A DNA stretch of 64,000 nt from assembly GCA_022496805.1 (NCBI GenBank), contig CM040086.1, forward strand, positions 8,310,501 to 8,374,500. Reading direction: 5' to 3'. Source of the DNA: Pohlia nutans. Taxonomy: Eukaryota; Streptophyta; Bryopsida; Bryales; Mniaceae. The position numbers and the translations under genes are program-made. Under the pieces are notes generated by a model. The model saw nothing but the letters and a program-made list of their open reading frames with translations, searched no databases and was not told the origin of the DNA. Numbering within the stretch: the first letter of the stretch is position 1; every line of letters starts with the position of its first letter. Below, piece by piece: positions 35,820 through 47,566 of the stretch.

Positions 35820-37097
35820 GGCATGTGGGTAACTTCCGCACAAGAGGGTGAAGGACGTGCAGTACTCCTGCCATGCCGGGTGGACTTATGAACACATCCG
35901 GTCGGCTACTGGCAAACCAAAAAGGAACTTGGCTGACAAGGGGAGCTCGGTGCCTCGGTGGCAAATGATCCAAGTCTTGCGTTCTATGAAACGGGTCTCA
36001 CTCAAACTAAGTTATCAGACAACAGTGGCGGCAGCCACTCAGGCTCTCAGTCTTCACTCAGCGTTAGTTGTCAAACCAGAGCCGTGTCGTCGGTCTCTCC
36101 TCTGGACTGGGTTTCTTCCCCAATGAAATTTCTCAAAAAAGCAAAACAGAACTCACTGTCTCGAGAGCAATTGAATGTATGCACAGCCGGTGATCGATGG
36201 ATCACAATTAAGTCAGCGACGCACCTGCAGTTGACTCACTGCCTGCGGCCTGCAGCACCCTGCGAACCTGCTTGCCACCTAACTCCCTCGCTCTTGTCCA
36301 CATATATATAACTTAGAGCCCCAAGTCGACTCGCCTTGGAATCTAACCCACCCTCTTTTACTTTCGCCTTAGACAAACATGCACATCACCAGTTTACTTT
36401 TCAATTCCGGAGGCCATAAACTAAAATAAAAACACCACCGTACTTGAGCTAGTTCGTTTCCCACTAAATTTACTTTACTTTCCTCCAAAAAGCTCCTGTA
36501 ACTTACTCACGATGCATAAGTTCCAAAATTACAGTACTACATGATGTGTGAATCACGCGGGTTTCGGTGTCAACGAGGGTGTGGAGACTAATCTTTTTGA
36601 ATTTTATTTATTTGCAGGACGTGTGCTTGAGGGTGCAGTGACAGAGCTGGGTCCCGTCGGCCGGGACAGTTAAGGATAGAAAGTCAATCTGGTGGCATGG
36701 CAGCAGGAGGAAGAGTGAGAACGTACTATACAGCGGGTGGGGTCGGCAAGTGAGTAATAAGCCTACAGTAGTAGCTCCGCGTAATATGTGCTCCGTTCAC
36801 TCAAAGTCCCCAACTCAAAGTCGCTTGCCTTTCCTCTCCTTTTCCTTTGGAGCCGCCTGGACGCCCACCTTTCTCCCCCTCCCCCTTTATAACTTGTTAA
36901 TGCCCCTTTGCCAATCCTCAATCAATCCTTGTGTTTGTTTGGATCCTCCGAAACGATCTCCAGATATAACGAATGGATTGGTTTTACCTTGACAGACAAG
37001 CTAGCTAGCTGATGAATTCAGGTGTTGTAAACGGTTCAATCGCATAGTTTTTGGATTGGTAGAAAAAGCTCCTCTGTTTTGTGACTTCGTTTCCGCC
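35820..37097. other. region upstream of the peptide gene, no other gene seen
   Basis: It contains frames that lack recognisable domains. From about 36740 it becomes C/T-rich and ends in a plausible core promoter and leader for the gene at 37098. Confidence 0.5.
36886..36892 (+). promoter_or_regulatory. putative TATA box of the peptide gene
   Basis: TTTATAA follows a C-rich stretch about 210 bp before the ATG at 37098, implying a leader of roughly 180 nt. Inferred. Confidence 0.45.
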
Positions 37098-37436
37098 ATG
37101 GCGATTCGCAATGGGTCAATAGCCATCCTGATGTTCCTGTTGCTAGTGGGCTCGGTTCTAGCAGGCAGAGCTACGCCAAAGTCCGGAATAGTAATTCGTG
37201 GTGGTTGCGGGAAATCTAGTGGATCAGCTGATCATTATTCAGGAGTTACAGGCTTTCGGAAGCTGCTGGAGCAGGAAAGACCGGAAATCCATCCGCCTCC
37301 GTTGGTTGATCACGCCACAAAGTCTGTGCCACCTGCACCTGCCAGGACGCAATCCAGGTTTGCATTTCTGTTTCGGAGCTTGGCCAAGGGTACTCCTACT
37401 CCTACCCCTGGCACCCCTTCGCCGGGTCACAATTGA
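37098..37436 (+). CDS. secreted peptide precursor with IDA/IDL-like C-terminus (112 aa)
   Basis: The ATG at 37098 is in strong context (GCCATGG). The product has an N-terminal signal peptide (hydrophobic AILMFLLLVGSVLAG), a variable middle, and a C-terminus FLFRSLAKGTPTPTPGTPSP followed by GHN and the stop. IDA/IDL abscission-peptide precursors are also about 80-110 residues with a signal peptide and a C-terminal motif of the form L-x-K-G-x-P-x-P...PS-x-x-H-N (family knowledge). The match covers the KG, the spaced prolines, PS and the final HN. The usual basic pair before HN is PG here and one residue is extra. IDA-type peptides are perceived by HAE/HSL receptor kinases in cell separation. 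CEP-like (PGxSPG) or another proline-rich hormone is an alternative. It is intronless. Confidence 0.55.
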   Translation: MAIRNGSIAILMFLLLVGSVLAGRATPKSGIVIRGGCGKSSGSADHYSGVTGFRKLLEQERPEIHPPPLVDHATKSVPPAPARTQSRFAFLFRSLAKGTPTPTPGTPSPGHN

Positions 37437-38352
37437 TCAAACTCTGCACAAGGTAGCTAAATCGATGTACCGCCACCTCGAAAGATCATTACCGACATGG
37501 ACCTCGCATCACCACCGACACGGAGCTCGCGTCAATCCATTGTTGACATCCAGGAGTACTGTGTCTTTGATTTGAAAATCCCAGCAGGTTGCAAGCGAAT
37601 GCATCATTTACATTCCTGGTTTTGAAGACTCGAGGACGAACTCGACTTGTACAGATTTTTTTATTGGAATCACCACATGAGCGTCTTATGAATATTATTA
37701 TTGTTAGCTACGTTCCGGGGAGGAAGCTGATCGACTTGGCAGGGGAGGTTCTCAATTTGAAGAGTTAGACTTTCTACCCATTAGAATTAGATGGTGAGCA
37801 AGGTTTTGTAGAGATTAGCATGGTGGTCGTAGGACTTCCATAGTGAGCATTCAGATCACGTGCAGCTTGCTTGCTTTTGACAGCCTAGAATTGAGCAAAA
37901 GGGCTGGTTTTTGACGCCTCCCTGGAAAATTTAAAACTTACACTTTTCTATCATTGTGACAGAGTAGTAGTGATGAATGAACTTCTCCACTTTTCGATGG
38001 CGTGAGTGGTACCGAGGAGTACAGAAGTTGTAAACGCTATTCGATCACTGCAGGTGTCCAAAGAGCTGATTGATTACTGCAGTGCCATTTTTGTCTTCCA
38101 TCACACAATTGACTGAATTGACAGATGCATGGTACGGTGGTCCCATGCATGGAACGCTAGCTCAGTTGTGGAATCATCATGAATTCATGTCAATGCCAAT
38201 TTGGCAATTTCAATTTATTGATGTTCCAAGAAGGAAAAAGCCCAGGCAATGCACTCTGCATTATGTTCGAGAATCACGTGCGTTCACAACCCCTCTAAAA
38301 GTCCCTATATACTAGGGGTTAAACGTCTCAAAATCTTTGTATACATATCTAT
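37437..38352. other. 3' flank of the peptide gene, no gene seen
   Basis: It probably includes the 3' untranslated region. A lone CTAGGGGTTAA motif at about 38312-38322 resembles a TTAA-MITE terminus but has no partner. Confidence 0.45.
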
Positions 38353-38562
38353 CACAGGGGTCTCATATGGTTTCCCTGTGTGATTCCCCTGTGAGTGCCA
38401 CTTTCTCCTCTGAGCTTCAGAACTCGACACATGTTAAAACTTTCCTTCTACAAGTAGGTGACTAAGCTTAAGCATGTGATTTTTTACACATGTCAAAACT
38501 CAAAATCACAGGGAAAAGTGGCACTCACGAGGGAATCAACAACAGGGGAACGATATGATCAT
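38353..38562. mobile_element. CACAGGG foldback MITE copy 3, right end lost
   Basis: Nearly identical to 2617-2836 from CACAGGGGTCTCATATGG onwards. It stops at GAACGATATGA without the last ~12 bp, so no target duplication can be checked. About 0.9 kb downstream of the peptide gene. Confidence 0.75.
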
Positions 38563-39511
38563 ATATGTTTAATGTAAGTATAGGTCAATAGTTTTAGCTC
38601 TAAATATGTTTATTGTACATATACGTCATACGGAAGTGTTCAAATTGATACGCTTTTGTGCACTTAGTATAGTGCACCCCGGGGAAAAAGTTGAAACTTG
38701 AGCACTGATAATGATCAGTGATCACTGTCAGGCTATGTCCGCTCGCCATGTGTGCTTGTCGACAAATTGATTGATTGATTAATTAATCATAGAAATTAAA
38801 AATTGTTTTGAACACTCGATCATCGCGTGTACAGTAGACCCAAGCTCTCGGCAACTTGCAGCTCATGCTGTCGACCACACTAGCCTTTTAATAAATGTCA
38901 GGTGAAGGCTCAGATTCAGAGAGAAAGATCCTCCACATATATATATCAGGGCGCCCGGCCAGATGGCGCAAACGACACTCTTTACATTAAAGGGACACGT
39001 GTTCAACGCAGTAGGCGAATTCACAACCACCATGATAGTGATGCCGAATAAATGGTTTGTTTATTAATTAACCTCCTCAACTCAATATTATATAGTTCAA
39101 ATCTTCCAAACTACGTACACCAATTTGGCCTTCAAGAAAACTCTAACTTACTTGCGAGGGCGTTTGTGTCCGTCACTAGCTGCAACATTCTTCTGTGTGG
39201 GATCTGTGTGGGAAAAAACTCTGATTTTTTTTTATTTTTTTGTTTGTTTTCTGAGTGGGATCCATCCTTAAAGTGCACTTTGCGTGAATCCCATCTTGTG
39301 TAGTTACAGTGGATTCTACTTCATGAAACTGCACTACATACCAAACTTTTTGCTGGAGTTCTTTATGCGGAGTAAGCAACCAGGACACTGTAATGCATCG
39401 TAGGAACAAGCACCCACAACTCACACTATCACCCTATAGTTACCTATTACGTGGAGTAAGCAATGCATCATGGGAACAAGTACTCACAACTCACGCTACC
39501 ATCCTTTGTAA
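38563..39511. other. intergenic, nothing recognised
   Basis: Short frames only and no repeat borders. Confidence 0.45.
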
Positions 39512-39645
39512 GGGGAGAGACTACGGAAACGCTTCCTTTTTGAGGAGTAACCAGGAGTTACGTGCCTGTACAATAAAAAGAAGCTGTAAAAGTAAATCTG
39601 GGGTAAATACTGAGGCAAAGACTTCGTGACTAGTTGCTTGTTACA
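39512..39645. repeat. dispersed repeat pair, copy 2
   Basis: Same-orientation relative of 19949-20080 (GAGACTACGGAAACGCTTCC and following). Confidence 0.6.
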
Positions 39646-39722
39646 AGTACTTGTTGTCGTGAAACGTTACGTACCGAACAAGTTTCTTCTAAGTTCTTTT
39701 TTGAGTTCTTCACGTTGATTAA

Positions 39723-40058
39723 GGGCCGCTTCACACTATAGCCGAAGGAAGTTCTACCAATCAGATTGCAAGAAACCAAAAATTCTTGACCCTTCACACT
39801 ATACGCCAAAGGCCGTCGCCCTCCAAAATGCCAACATGGCAACATTTTTCATTCAAGGCGACAGACTCTCAAAGGAAGTTTGGGTCATATAGTAATGAAA
39901 ACCCAAACTATGATCGAGAGGCTATCGATTAATTTTCATAAAAAATAAAAACTATACTTTATTGCCTATTTTCAGACCATTTCTTTGAAATCTCAACAAA
40001 ATTTCGCCACTCAATCTCATGGCCTGTCGACTTGAACGGCTAAAGTGTGAAACGGTCC
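39723..40058. mobile_element. PIF/Harbinger-type MITE copy 2, TSD TAA
   Basis: The ends GGGCCGCTTCACACTATAG and AGTGTGAAACGGTCC are inverted, with TAA on both sides (39720-39722 and 40059-40061). Inverse-orientation relative of 11676-12014. Confidence 0.85.
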
Positions 40059-40471
40059 TAAGACAATGCATCATGGAAACATGCATCCGTTTTGAATTGG
40101 AAACTAACACTCTTGTTTTAGGTGCTTCATTATTTCCATAAAGTACTACGTACAAAACTTCTTACTGAGTAATATTTTTTTTGAGTTCTTCAAACAAAAT
40201 AAACAATACAGTATCATGGGAACAAACACCCAACTCCAAATACCACTCTTGGTGCAAGCACTTAGACCATCTGCACCGCAAGCCGTTTTTGCCCCGCCAA
40301 CCCCATTTACGAGGCGTGGTTGGCGTTGAACTATCCCACTCACCCATAAATGCACCCAGCCAAAGCATATATTCAAGGCGCCCCGCCCCTCGAAAACCAT
40401 CTTCCCTGTATACTTGAGGCACCTCGCGGTCCATCTCCCTCCACTCCAAAGTAGGATCTTTTTAGTTAATT

Positions 40472-40588
40472 ATGGCTTCCGGGTCTCCATTTGAGTCAAA
40501 AAATGTAAGTCGTCAATGTAGTCACAAATCGGGCAAGGGCAAAAAATTTACCGTAAAAGAAGATGAGCAAGTCTGTAGATCATTCATA
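40472..40588 (+). pseudogene. possible Harbinger Myb/SANT-like ORF, N-terminal remnant
   Basis: From ATG 40472 the frame reads KGKKFTVKEDEQVCRSF, which resembles the start of the trihelix/SANT-like second protein of PIF/Harbinger elements (FT..ED..C...), the partner that helps the transposase bind DNA. At about 40588 similarity ends where GAGCATCCGCACCGCAG begins, apparently another element. A basic, lysine-rich frame at about 41164-41346 might be the displaced C-terminus. Uncertain. Confidence 0.4.
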
Positions 40589-41474
40589 GAGCATCCGCAC
40601 CGCAGTCCCTCTAAACAACCCCTTGATCTGGATAATGGAGGGACTGTTGGAGGGATTTATGGAGGGGAGGGGTTGGATGGGAGTTGAGTGCCCCACCCCA
40701 AAAACTCTAATTTGGAGTTTAGTGCACACTTTCCAAGTTTATTCTCTAGCTACAAATTCCAAGACACTAATTGCACCTAACTCGTTCTTTTAAACTTCTG
40801 TCCGGGCTACCTTCCTTGAAAATTTCCTCCGGGGCTCCCTTTTGTTGAATTCTTCCTGAAAGGGCTTCCTCCTCCTCCAATATAAACCGAGCACCTTCTC
40901 TACACATTAGCACCTTCTCAAGCGATTTCATTTGTCTTCCCAGCGTTGCTATCTCTTCTCTGTGTTGCCATCTCCTCTTAGTGTTGCCATTTCTTCTTAG
41001 CGTTGCCTTCTGTTCTCATAATTGTCTTCACGTCTCATAGTTTCTTTTTTATTGTTGCATTTTCTACAAGTTAGAAACAACCGTATGTGAGATGAGTGAA
41101 TTCTGAAAGAATTGGAAGGAGGCTTTTGAAATCAAGGAGCAAAATTTTAGATTTAGATCCCGGATGAGAAGTGGAAGACGGACAAATAGAAAGACACAGA
41201 CCTCTAAAGTGAAGGGGAAGGAGGAACTTGCTTCAAAGAAGGAGATAAGGAGGACTCTGGAGGTGAAGTTGGAGTCGGAAGACAGTGAAGGAAGGACGTC
41301 GGAGTTGGAAGACACTAAAAGAAAGGACAAAAAGAAAGTGAGGTAAAAATTCAAATTCTATTGACCGATTGCGTTTTGCAAAAATAATGTGAAAAACTAG
41401 AAGTAGAACTAGAAATTTGTAAGTTTATGTAATTCTAAAAGTCTTCAGTTTTAAAATTCATAGATGGAGAATTT

Positions 41475-41760
41475 AAAATCATATATGGAAGATAAAAATC
41501 ATAGATGGGAGATTTAAAATCATAAATGGAAGATTGAAAATCATAAATGGAAAGTCAAAGATCATACATAGACATTTGGTACATAGACCAAAATCTACCG
41601 ATGATTTTTTAAAATCCAAAAATGAAAATTAAAGATCCAAAAATGAAAATTGAAAATCTAAAAATGAAAGTTGAAGATCCAAAAATGAAAGCTGAAGATC
41701 CAAAAATGAAAGCTGAAGATCCAAAAATGAAAGTTGAAATCCCAAATATGAATATATAAA
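41475..41760. repeat. A-rich short tandem repeats, left subterminal region of the Harbinger element
   Basis: Units such as AAAATCATAAATGGAAG and GATCCAAAAATGAAAG repeat several times. The same units appear inverted at 45780-45945. This fits subterminal transposase-binding repeats. Confidence 0.65.
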
Positions 41761-42509
41761 ATATATTTTGATGAAATATATATAAATATAAGTATATGAT
41801 AATAAAATATATTGATAAAAAAAAAAAAGTTTCAATCTTCAAATAGGGTGTAGAAATACATGTTATCAAACCTTTGAAATATATGTGTAAAATATATTCA
41901 TGTGGGGGAGAAAATATATTATAACTGACCAACTCAGAAATATAATTTCATCAACTGAAATAATATAATTTCAACAAGTCAGATGTCTTTATATACTATA
42001 CTCAAGCGATAAAAATAAAAAAGATGTTTTCAAAAATATAATACAACTCAAATTTAGAATTATCTTAAGTTTATGTGAACACAAATTGTTTAAAAATAAA
42101 GATAAGTGAAGATTTGACTCTCAAAGCAAAATAAAAAATAAAACAAATCTCAGAGTTAAAATTTTCTCAACATAGGGTCTGGAAAAAAAAATAGAAGAAG
42201 ACATACTTCCAAAGTATAAATATATAACCGTGATACTAAATTTAAGATTTTAACAGAAGATAAAATCTCACTTTCTTATGGAATACACTACATAGCAAAT
42301 TTTTAGAGTACACGACAGAAGGTATTATTTTCTTTTAATTAACCTTCACTAAGTGTAAGCTTCATGTAATTAAATAATACCATATGCTTTTCAAGTTGCG
42401 AATCAAGACTTGAAAAAGATTTGAAGCCTTGTTAGATTATCAGTGTTGACTTTATTATTATTTTTACTTTTTTGTTGAGCACTGAAGTTTTTTTATTATT
42501 TATTATTAA

Positions 42510-42734
42510 CCCCTAAACGTCCCATGGGGATAGTAGATACGTGGCTGTATAATTGGCATTTGCTACCAACAAGAAGCTCTAAACTGGGATCTCAATAGCT
42601 CACTAGAACCGCATTGATGTAAATTTCAGCTTTTGTGTTGAACTCAAACCTATAAAAAGTCTAAATCCATTCCGAATACTAGAAAAATACACCATATTCT
42701 ACTGGCCGCAAAGGCACTTTCAGACGTTTAGGGG
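42510..42734. mobile_element. TTAA-MITE, 225-bp subfamily, intact copy
   Basis: The left end CCCCTAAACGTCCCA and right end AGACGTTTAGGGG are inverted, with TTAA on both sides (42506-42509 and 42735-42738). It is nested in the Harbinger element. Relative of 35058-35629. Confidence 0.88.
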
Positions 42735-43157
42735 TTAAATTCCAATTAAAAATACGGTTAGTGTTTCCAACAATTTTTAACCTTTTTTCAAATTCTATAA
42801 AAAAATAACTTGAATTTTACCATTAAATTTTTTACTTTCTGCATACAGTGTTTGAGAATGATAATAAACAAGGAAGTAGTATATATTGAAACATTTTCAA
42901 ATGAAACAAAAGTTCAAATTTGGAATGTCTTTAAATTTCTGTAGAGATATTGGATTCTAAAAAATTTAGACCTACATTTAAAAAAGCATATTTATAGTTG
43001 GGAATGGAGGAAGATATTTTAGTTTGTTTTGCTTCCAATGGATATGCAATTGAGAAATTACAACTTCTTTTAACAACTCAAAAATTGTCTAAGTCTTAAT
43101 TTTTGCTCTATTATATTATTTTTGACACAGGAACACTTTATAGTCTAGCCTTTCTAT

Positions 43158-44494
43158 ATGGCTGAGCAATGGAATAGGTGGAGAGAAGGCCGAAATGCTG
43201 CATTCCAAGAAGAAATCATGGATGATGATGCAGAGGATCAGTTTGCTCATGATCTAGTACAACAAAACATGGAATTTGTGGCTGAGATGGAGGACCCAAC
43301 TCGGCCGCATGGTGGTTCCAGACATGGTCGTGCTGCTAATCTTGATAGACAAAGACAACTTTATGGCGATCACCTCTACAACGATTACTTTGCTGATGAT
43401 CATGTGTATCCTGAAGAATCAAAGTTCAGACGACGGTATTGAATGTCGAGGTCTTTGTTTTTACACATTATGCATAGTGTTGCAGAGTATGACAACTACT
43501 TTGTTCAAAAAAGAGATGCTCTGGGTGTGGAAGGTTTGACAAGCTATCAAAAGTGCACAGCAGCACTACAGATGCTGGCGTATAGAACAACCGTTGATGC
43601 GACAGATGAGTACAGCAGAATTGGTGAGAGCACAACGTTGGAGCGCTTGAAACGTTTTGTAGTAGCAGTTCGAGCTTGTTTTGAAGCAGAGTTCTTAAGG
43701 CAACCAATTCAAAGTGACATACAGTCTAAGCAAATGGAAATCAACAAAGCCTGAGGTTTTCCCGGTATGTTTGGTTCCATTGATTGTATGCATTACCGAT
43801 GGAAAAATTGCCCTAGTGGTTGGCTCTGGCAATTTCAAAATAAAGATGGCAACAAGAGTATCATCTTGGAAGCAATTGCAGATCAAAGCACTTGGATTCG
43901 GCATGCATATTTTGGATTACCTGGTGGCAACAATGACATCAATGCACTTGATGGATCACCTTTTGTTGCTGATTTACTAAGAGGTAATTCAAATGATTTC
44001 AGTTTCACAGTGAATGGTCATCTTTACCCGCGCTATTATTTATTGGCAGATGGTATTTATCCCAAATGGTCATGTTTTGTCCAGACAATTCATGAACCAG
44101 AGGATGAAAAAAAGAGACTTTTTGCTCGTAAACGGGAAGCGCATGGAAAGATGTTGAGAGAGCTTTTGGTGTTTTGCAAGCAAGATGGGGTATTATACAG
44201 AATCCTAGCAAATCATGGTCAATGGAAACAATTGACAACATTATGACGGCATGTGTGATTATGCATAACATGATAATACAAGATGAACAAGATGAAGATG
44301 ATCTAGAAGAAATTTTGGATTTTGGAAACGTCCCTCATATTCAAAGAGGTTTGACTTTCGACAACTATGTACAAGGTACAATGGAAATCGAAAATTCTAA
44401 TACTTTCTATCGTCTCCGCCGTGATTTGATTGAACGCTTATGGCAAGTTGAAGGTCAGTCAAGTATGATAAGTAATATAGATATAGGTTACTAG
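43158..44494 (+). pseudogene. PIF/Harbinger transposase (DDE_Tnp_4 type) pseudogene
   Basis: From ATG 43158 one frame runs to about 44148, broken by TGA at 43440-43442 and 43752-43754. Then a single-base deletion near 44150 shifts into the frame that ends with TAG at 44492-44494. About 445 codons in all. Landmarks: SYQKCTAALQMLAY, GMFGSIDCMHYRWKNCP (catalytic Asp about 209), GGNNDINALDGSPF (Asp about 260), LYPRYYLLADGIYP, and after the shift a region encoding the usual VERAFG-VLQARWGI motif with the catalytic Glu, then VIMHNMII. These are the hallmarks of plant Harbinger-derived DDE nucleases. Both stops sit where CGA (Arg) would be expected, consistent with methyl-CpG decay. Confidence 0.9.
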
Positions 44495-45328
44495 TACATA
44501 TATTTGTACCTACATTACTTCTGAGATAGTATAGTATCTTTAGTATTTTAGACATCATTGGTCAATTTTTTTGTATATACTGAAGTTAATTGTATTTTGA
44601 TATTTTTCTTTCTATTTGTATTTTACAATGAATTCGTGCCATGACATGATTGAATGGTGAAAAAATAAAAACATACAAGTTGTTGGGCTTGAATGATTAT
44701 ATTTGCCCTTCTTGGATTGGCTCGTTGGATAAAAAGAGTCTTGGCCATTTGAGCCTGTGTTTTTTTTGTTATTTAGTATTTTTTAAGAAATTTTTATGCA
44801 AAGGAACCAAAATTAAAGTTAAAATAAGTAATATATGATAGTAATATTAAATAAAATTATAATATAGCTAATTTATGTCAATTTTTTTTTCTGTTGTGCA
44901 TATTTTACACAGAACTGAACAATGACCAAGTATCATAATTTATCAATACAATATTTTTTTACTTTCAATTCACAATTTAATTTTTAATTAAATATTTGCT
45001 TTAACCTATATTTTTATACATTAATTTAATTGTTTCTGAAATTTTGTTTCAATTTTGACTTTTACTTTAGCTTGAACATTTAGTGTAACTTCTACTATAA
45101 TTTTAACTTTTACTTTAGCTCAGGTTTTTATTTTAGATTTTACTTTTACTTTTATTTAAAACTTTTAATTATTTTTTTCAATATTTGTACTATAAACACT
45201 AGTTATTACTCTATGTTTTATAATTTGAATACATTGACTTATTCTTGTTTTATTTATAGCATTTATTTACTTCTATACTATTTATTTTATTCATACTTGT
45301 GTTATTGAAATAAGTTCATATTATAAAA

Positions 45329-45862
45329 ATGACAACTTCTCAATTTCCTAGATTTTGTGATTGTGGTAAATATTTTACTAGTCCAAAACAATTTGATGAT
45401 CACAAGGGAGGTAAATTTCATGAAAAGTTTATGAAAATGAAAAACTTTGCTACCTATACTACTAAACCTATGGTTGAAGATGATGTTAAAACTGATATTC
45501 ATGAAACTAAAGTGACGACTTTCACTAATGAAAATAGTGGTGATGTCTCTAAATCCACTAACAAAAATGGAAATATGTTTTTGGGAATTGAAGATTCTTT
45601 AAAAATTATACAATCACTTCGGAATGATGGTTTTTCTATCCCAAATGAGATTCAACATGTAATTCATCTTGGACCTCACTCAAAATTCAATAAAAAGAAC
45701 TACGAGGAAAATCTATTACAAATATCACAAGTTTCTAACTCTTCTATTTTTTATAAAAATGGAAAAATTATCGGTATGGTTCTTTTTTGGATCTTCAACT
45801 TTTATGAGTATGGATCTTCAATTTTCATTTTTGGTTCTTTAATTTTCATTTTTGAATTTTAA
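45329..45862 (+). CDS. hypothetical ORF (177 aa) with a possible C2H2-like finger, within the Harbinger region
   Basis: An ATG-started frame downstream of and co-oriented with the transposase. Near the N-terminus CDCGKYFTSPKQFDDHKGGKFH gives C-x-C-x12-H-x6-H, loosely like a zinc finger. The rest is Lys/Asn-rich without a recognised domain, and the last ~35 residues are translated low-complexity subterminal repeat. I do not recognise it. It may be the second ORF of the element or a chance frame. Confidence 0.35.
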   Translation: MTTSQFPRFCDCGKYFTSPKQFDDHKGGKFHEKFMKMKNFATYTTKPMVEDDVKTDIHETKVTTFTNENSGDVSKSTNKNGNMFLGIEDSLKIIQSLRNDGFSIPNEIQHVIHLGPHSKFNKKNYEENLLQISQVSNSSIFYKNGKIIGMVLFWIFNFYEYGSSIFIFGSLIFIFEF

Positions 45863-46000
45863 AAATTTCCATTTATGATAAATGGAAGATTTAAAATCAT
45901 AAATGGAAAGTCTATGTATGATCTATGTAAGATTTGGTGTAGTTATCTCCACTTGCTTCAAAGTTTGGCCCAACAACTACCCACCACGCTAAATAATAGT

Positions 46001-46764
46001 TTTTGAAGCGAAAGTTTGAGGTTTCCCCGCCATCCAGAGAAGCTTCGGCGCAAGCAAATTTCTCACACCAAGCAAGCAAAGATGCTCAATCAACAATTAC
46101 ATAACGAGCTTGAAGACTATTCACCGGCCCGTGCTTCAAGGTCATCAAGTAACTTTATATAAAATCTTCATTTTATAAGTTACCTTGGTGTTCGCTCCAG
46201 GAATGCTATTGGGGTACTTCATGTAATACATTCCTCCATATTAAAAATGGCCTTCAAATTGATGTTTGGCAGAAATGTTTTCTCTGTAACTGCTGGGCTT
46301 GCTCTAAGGAGCCAGATTTCTATAATGTCTGGAGTTGTCACTACACTATAGACTCAGGGTGAACAGCAAACGTTGTCACTCCAGACACGAGTGGGTTGGC
46401 ATTTAAAGCAAGCTTGCATCGGGAGAGAGTCTGCAAGCTGACCATGAATTAATGTCAACACAAGCTTTTTCACCAGTCAGTGAGAGCTTTCATGTGTGAT
46501 AGAGGCGGATGTGGAATGGCTTTCTTATCAGCCTGTCGCATGTGAGCCCGTCTCTCCTGTACTCTCGTATAATATCTAGACAGTACACTTAATGGAATGG
46601 AATGCATGTAAAGCTTCCCAGGACATGGCCCAGGGTAAGTAATTGCAAAGAGATCGAAGAGAGTACCATGTTGTTGTACACGTTTGCTTTTGCAACTGAA
46701 TTTGTAACATAATTCTTGAAAGGAGCTTGTCATGTACCTTGGGCCCATTTGCCACAAGTGGGTA
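46001..46764. other. intergenic, nothing recognised
   Basis: No coding similarity or element borders identified. GCTTGCTCTAAGG near 46299 could be a worn PIF-type right terminus. Confidence 0.4.
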
Positions 46765-46957
46765 CACTAGTAGGAAATGTGTCGTTTTTCACTTACTATA
46801 AATGAAAGAGGAATGAAACCGCGCCAAGCACATGGGTTGTGTTAGTGCTGGTGAGTGGTTTTGGTCACAAGAAAACAGAAACATAAGTATAATATTTAGT
46901 CACTATTCACTGTTCCTACAAAGTGAGGAATGAAAAACAACAAGTCTACTACTAGTG
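46765..46957. mobile_element. CACTA-type MITE (193 bp), family CACTAGTAGGAAATG, TSD GTA
   Basis: Ends CACTAGTAGGAAATGTGTCG and CTACTACTAGTG, with GTA on both sides (46762-46764 and 46958-46960). Close relative of 33927-34117. Confidence 0.87.
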
Positions 46958-47262
46958 GTAGAGCAATTAGAATGGCATGAGGAGTCTGGACACAACATTG
47001 GAATCATGTCGTTCTAACCACATTGTTCTAATGTCATGTTTGAACAACATTTCAATGTTAGAATGACATTAAAATGTCATTGTAGCATGTTCTTTAGAAA
47101 TGTCGTTCTTTAGAAATGTCATTCTTACAGTGTTGTTTTAAGCACCTGCTTCTAGTTGCACGTGCTAATTTAGGCAAGAGATCGACAATTAAGATGCTCC
47201 AATTGTGTTACATCTTCTTTCTTTGACATGTATACATGCTAAAGAATTTTGGAGGATGAAGC

Positions 47263-47516
47263 CTCAAGGAGGTCACTTTTTGTATTTTTTGAGTATCACA
47301 TGTGAACAAAAGGTATTTTAAAGTACCCTAAAAATTAAAGATAATTATTACTATAATTAGTGATATTTTGAGAATACTCTCATTTTAATTCTTGTAATCA
47401 ATTGTGAGCATCCTATATTAATGTAAATCATTTATAAAATTTACTTTTAAAGATTTATTTGGACCCTACGTTTGTTTGCATGTTGTTACGTAATATTTGG
47501 AAGTGACCTCCCCGAG
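47263..47516. mobile_element. hAT-type MITE (254 bp), second copy
   Basis: Same length and orientation as 20855-21108. It is flanked by GATGAAGC and GATGAAGT, an 8-bp duplication with one mismatch. Confidence 0.82.
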
Positions 47517-47566
47517 GATGAAGTTTTTAGTGTCAAAAGCTCTGTGGTAGTAAAGTTTTCTTTTAA

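Larger units (their letters stand above)
40270..46000 (+). mobile_element. decayed PIF/Harbinger transposon, borders approximate
   Basis: The region holds a Harbinger transposase pseudogene (43158-44494), a possible Myb-like ORF remnant (40472-40588) and inverted subterminal repeats. The AAAATGAAA/GAAGATCC units at about 41475-41760 recur inverted at about 45780-45945. GACCATCTGCACCGCAAGCC near 40267 and GAGCATCCGCACCGCAGTCC near 40590 look like PIF-type termini, but in the same orientation. I could not find a matching right end, so the true limits are unknown. A TTAA-MITE (42510-42734) is nested inside. Confidence 0.55.

Noticed and set aside
37098..37436. Reading the peptide gene as a CLE precursor
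   Set aside because: The C-terminus ends in HN, but the CLE core (R-x-V-P-x-G-P-x-P) is absent; KG-P-spaced prolines-PS-HN fits IDA-type better.
41609..41932. Phe/Ile-rich frames that look like membrane proteins
   Set aside because: They are translations of A/T-rich subterminal tandem repeats, as are similar residues at the end of the 45329-45862 ORF.
43237..43539. Alternative plus-strand frames in the Harbinger transposase region
   Set aside because: Out-of-frame shadows; catalytic motifs lie in the frame described for 43158-44494.
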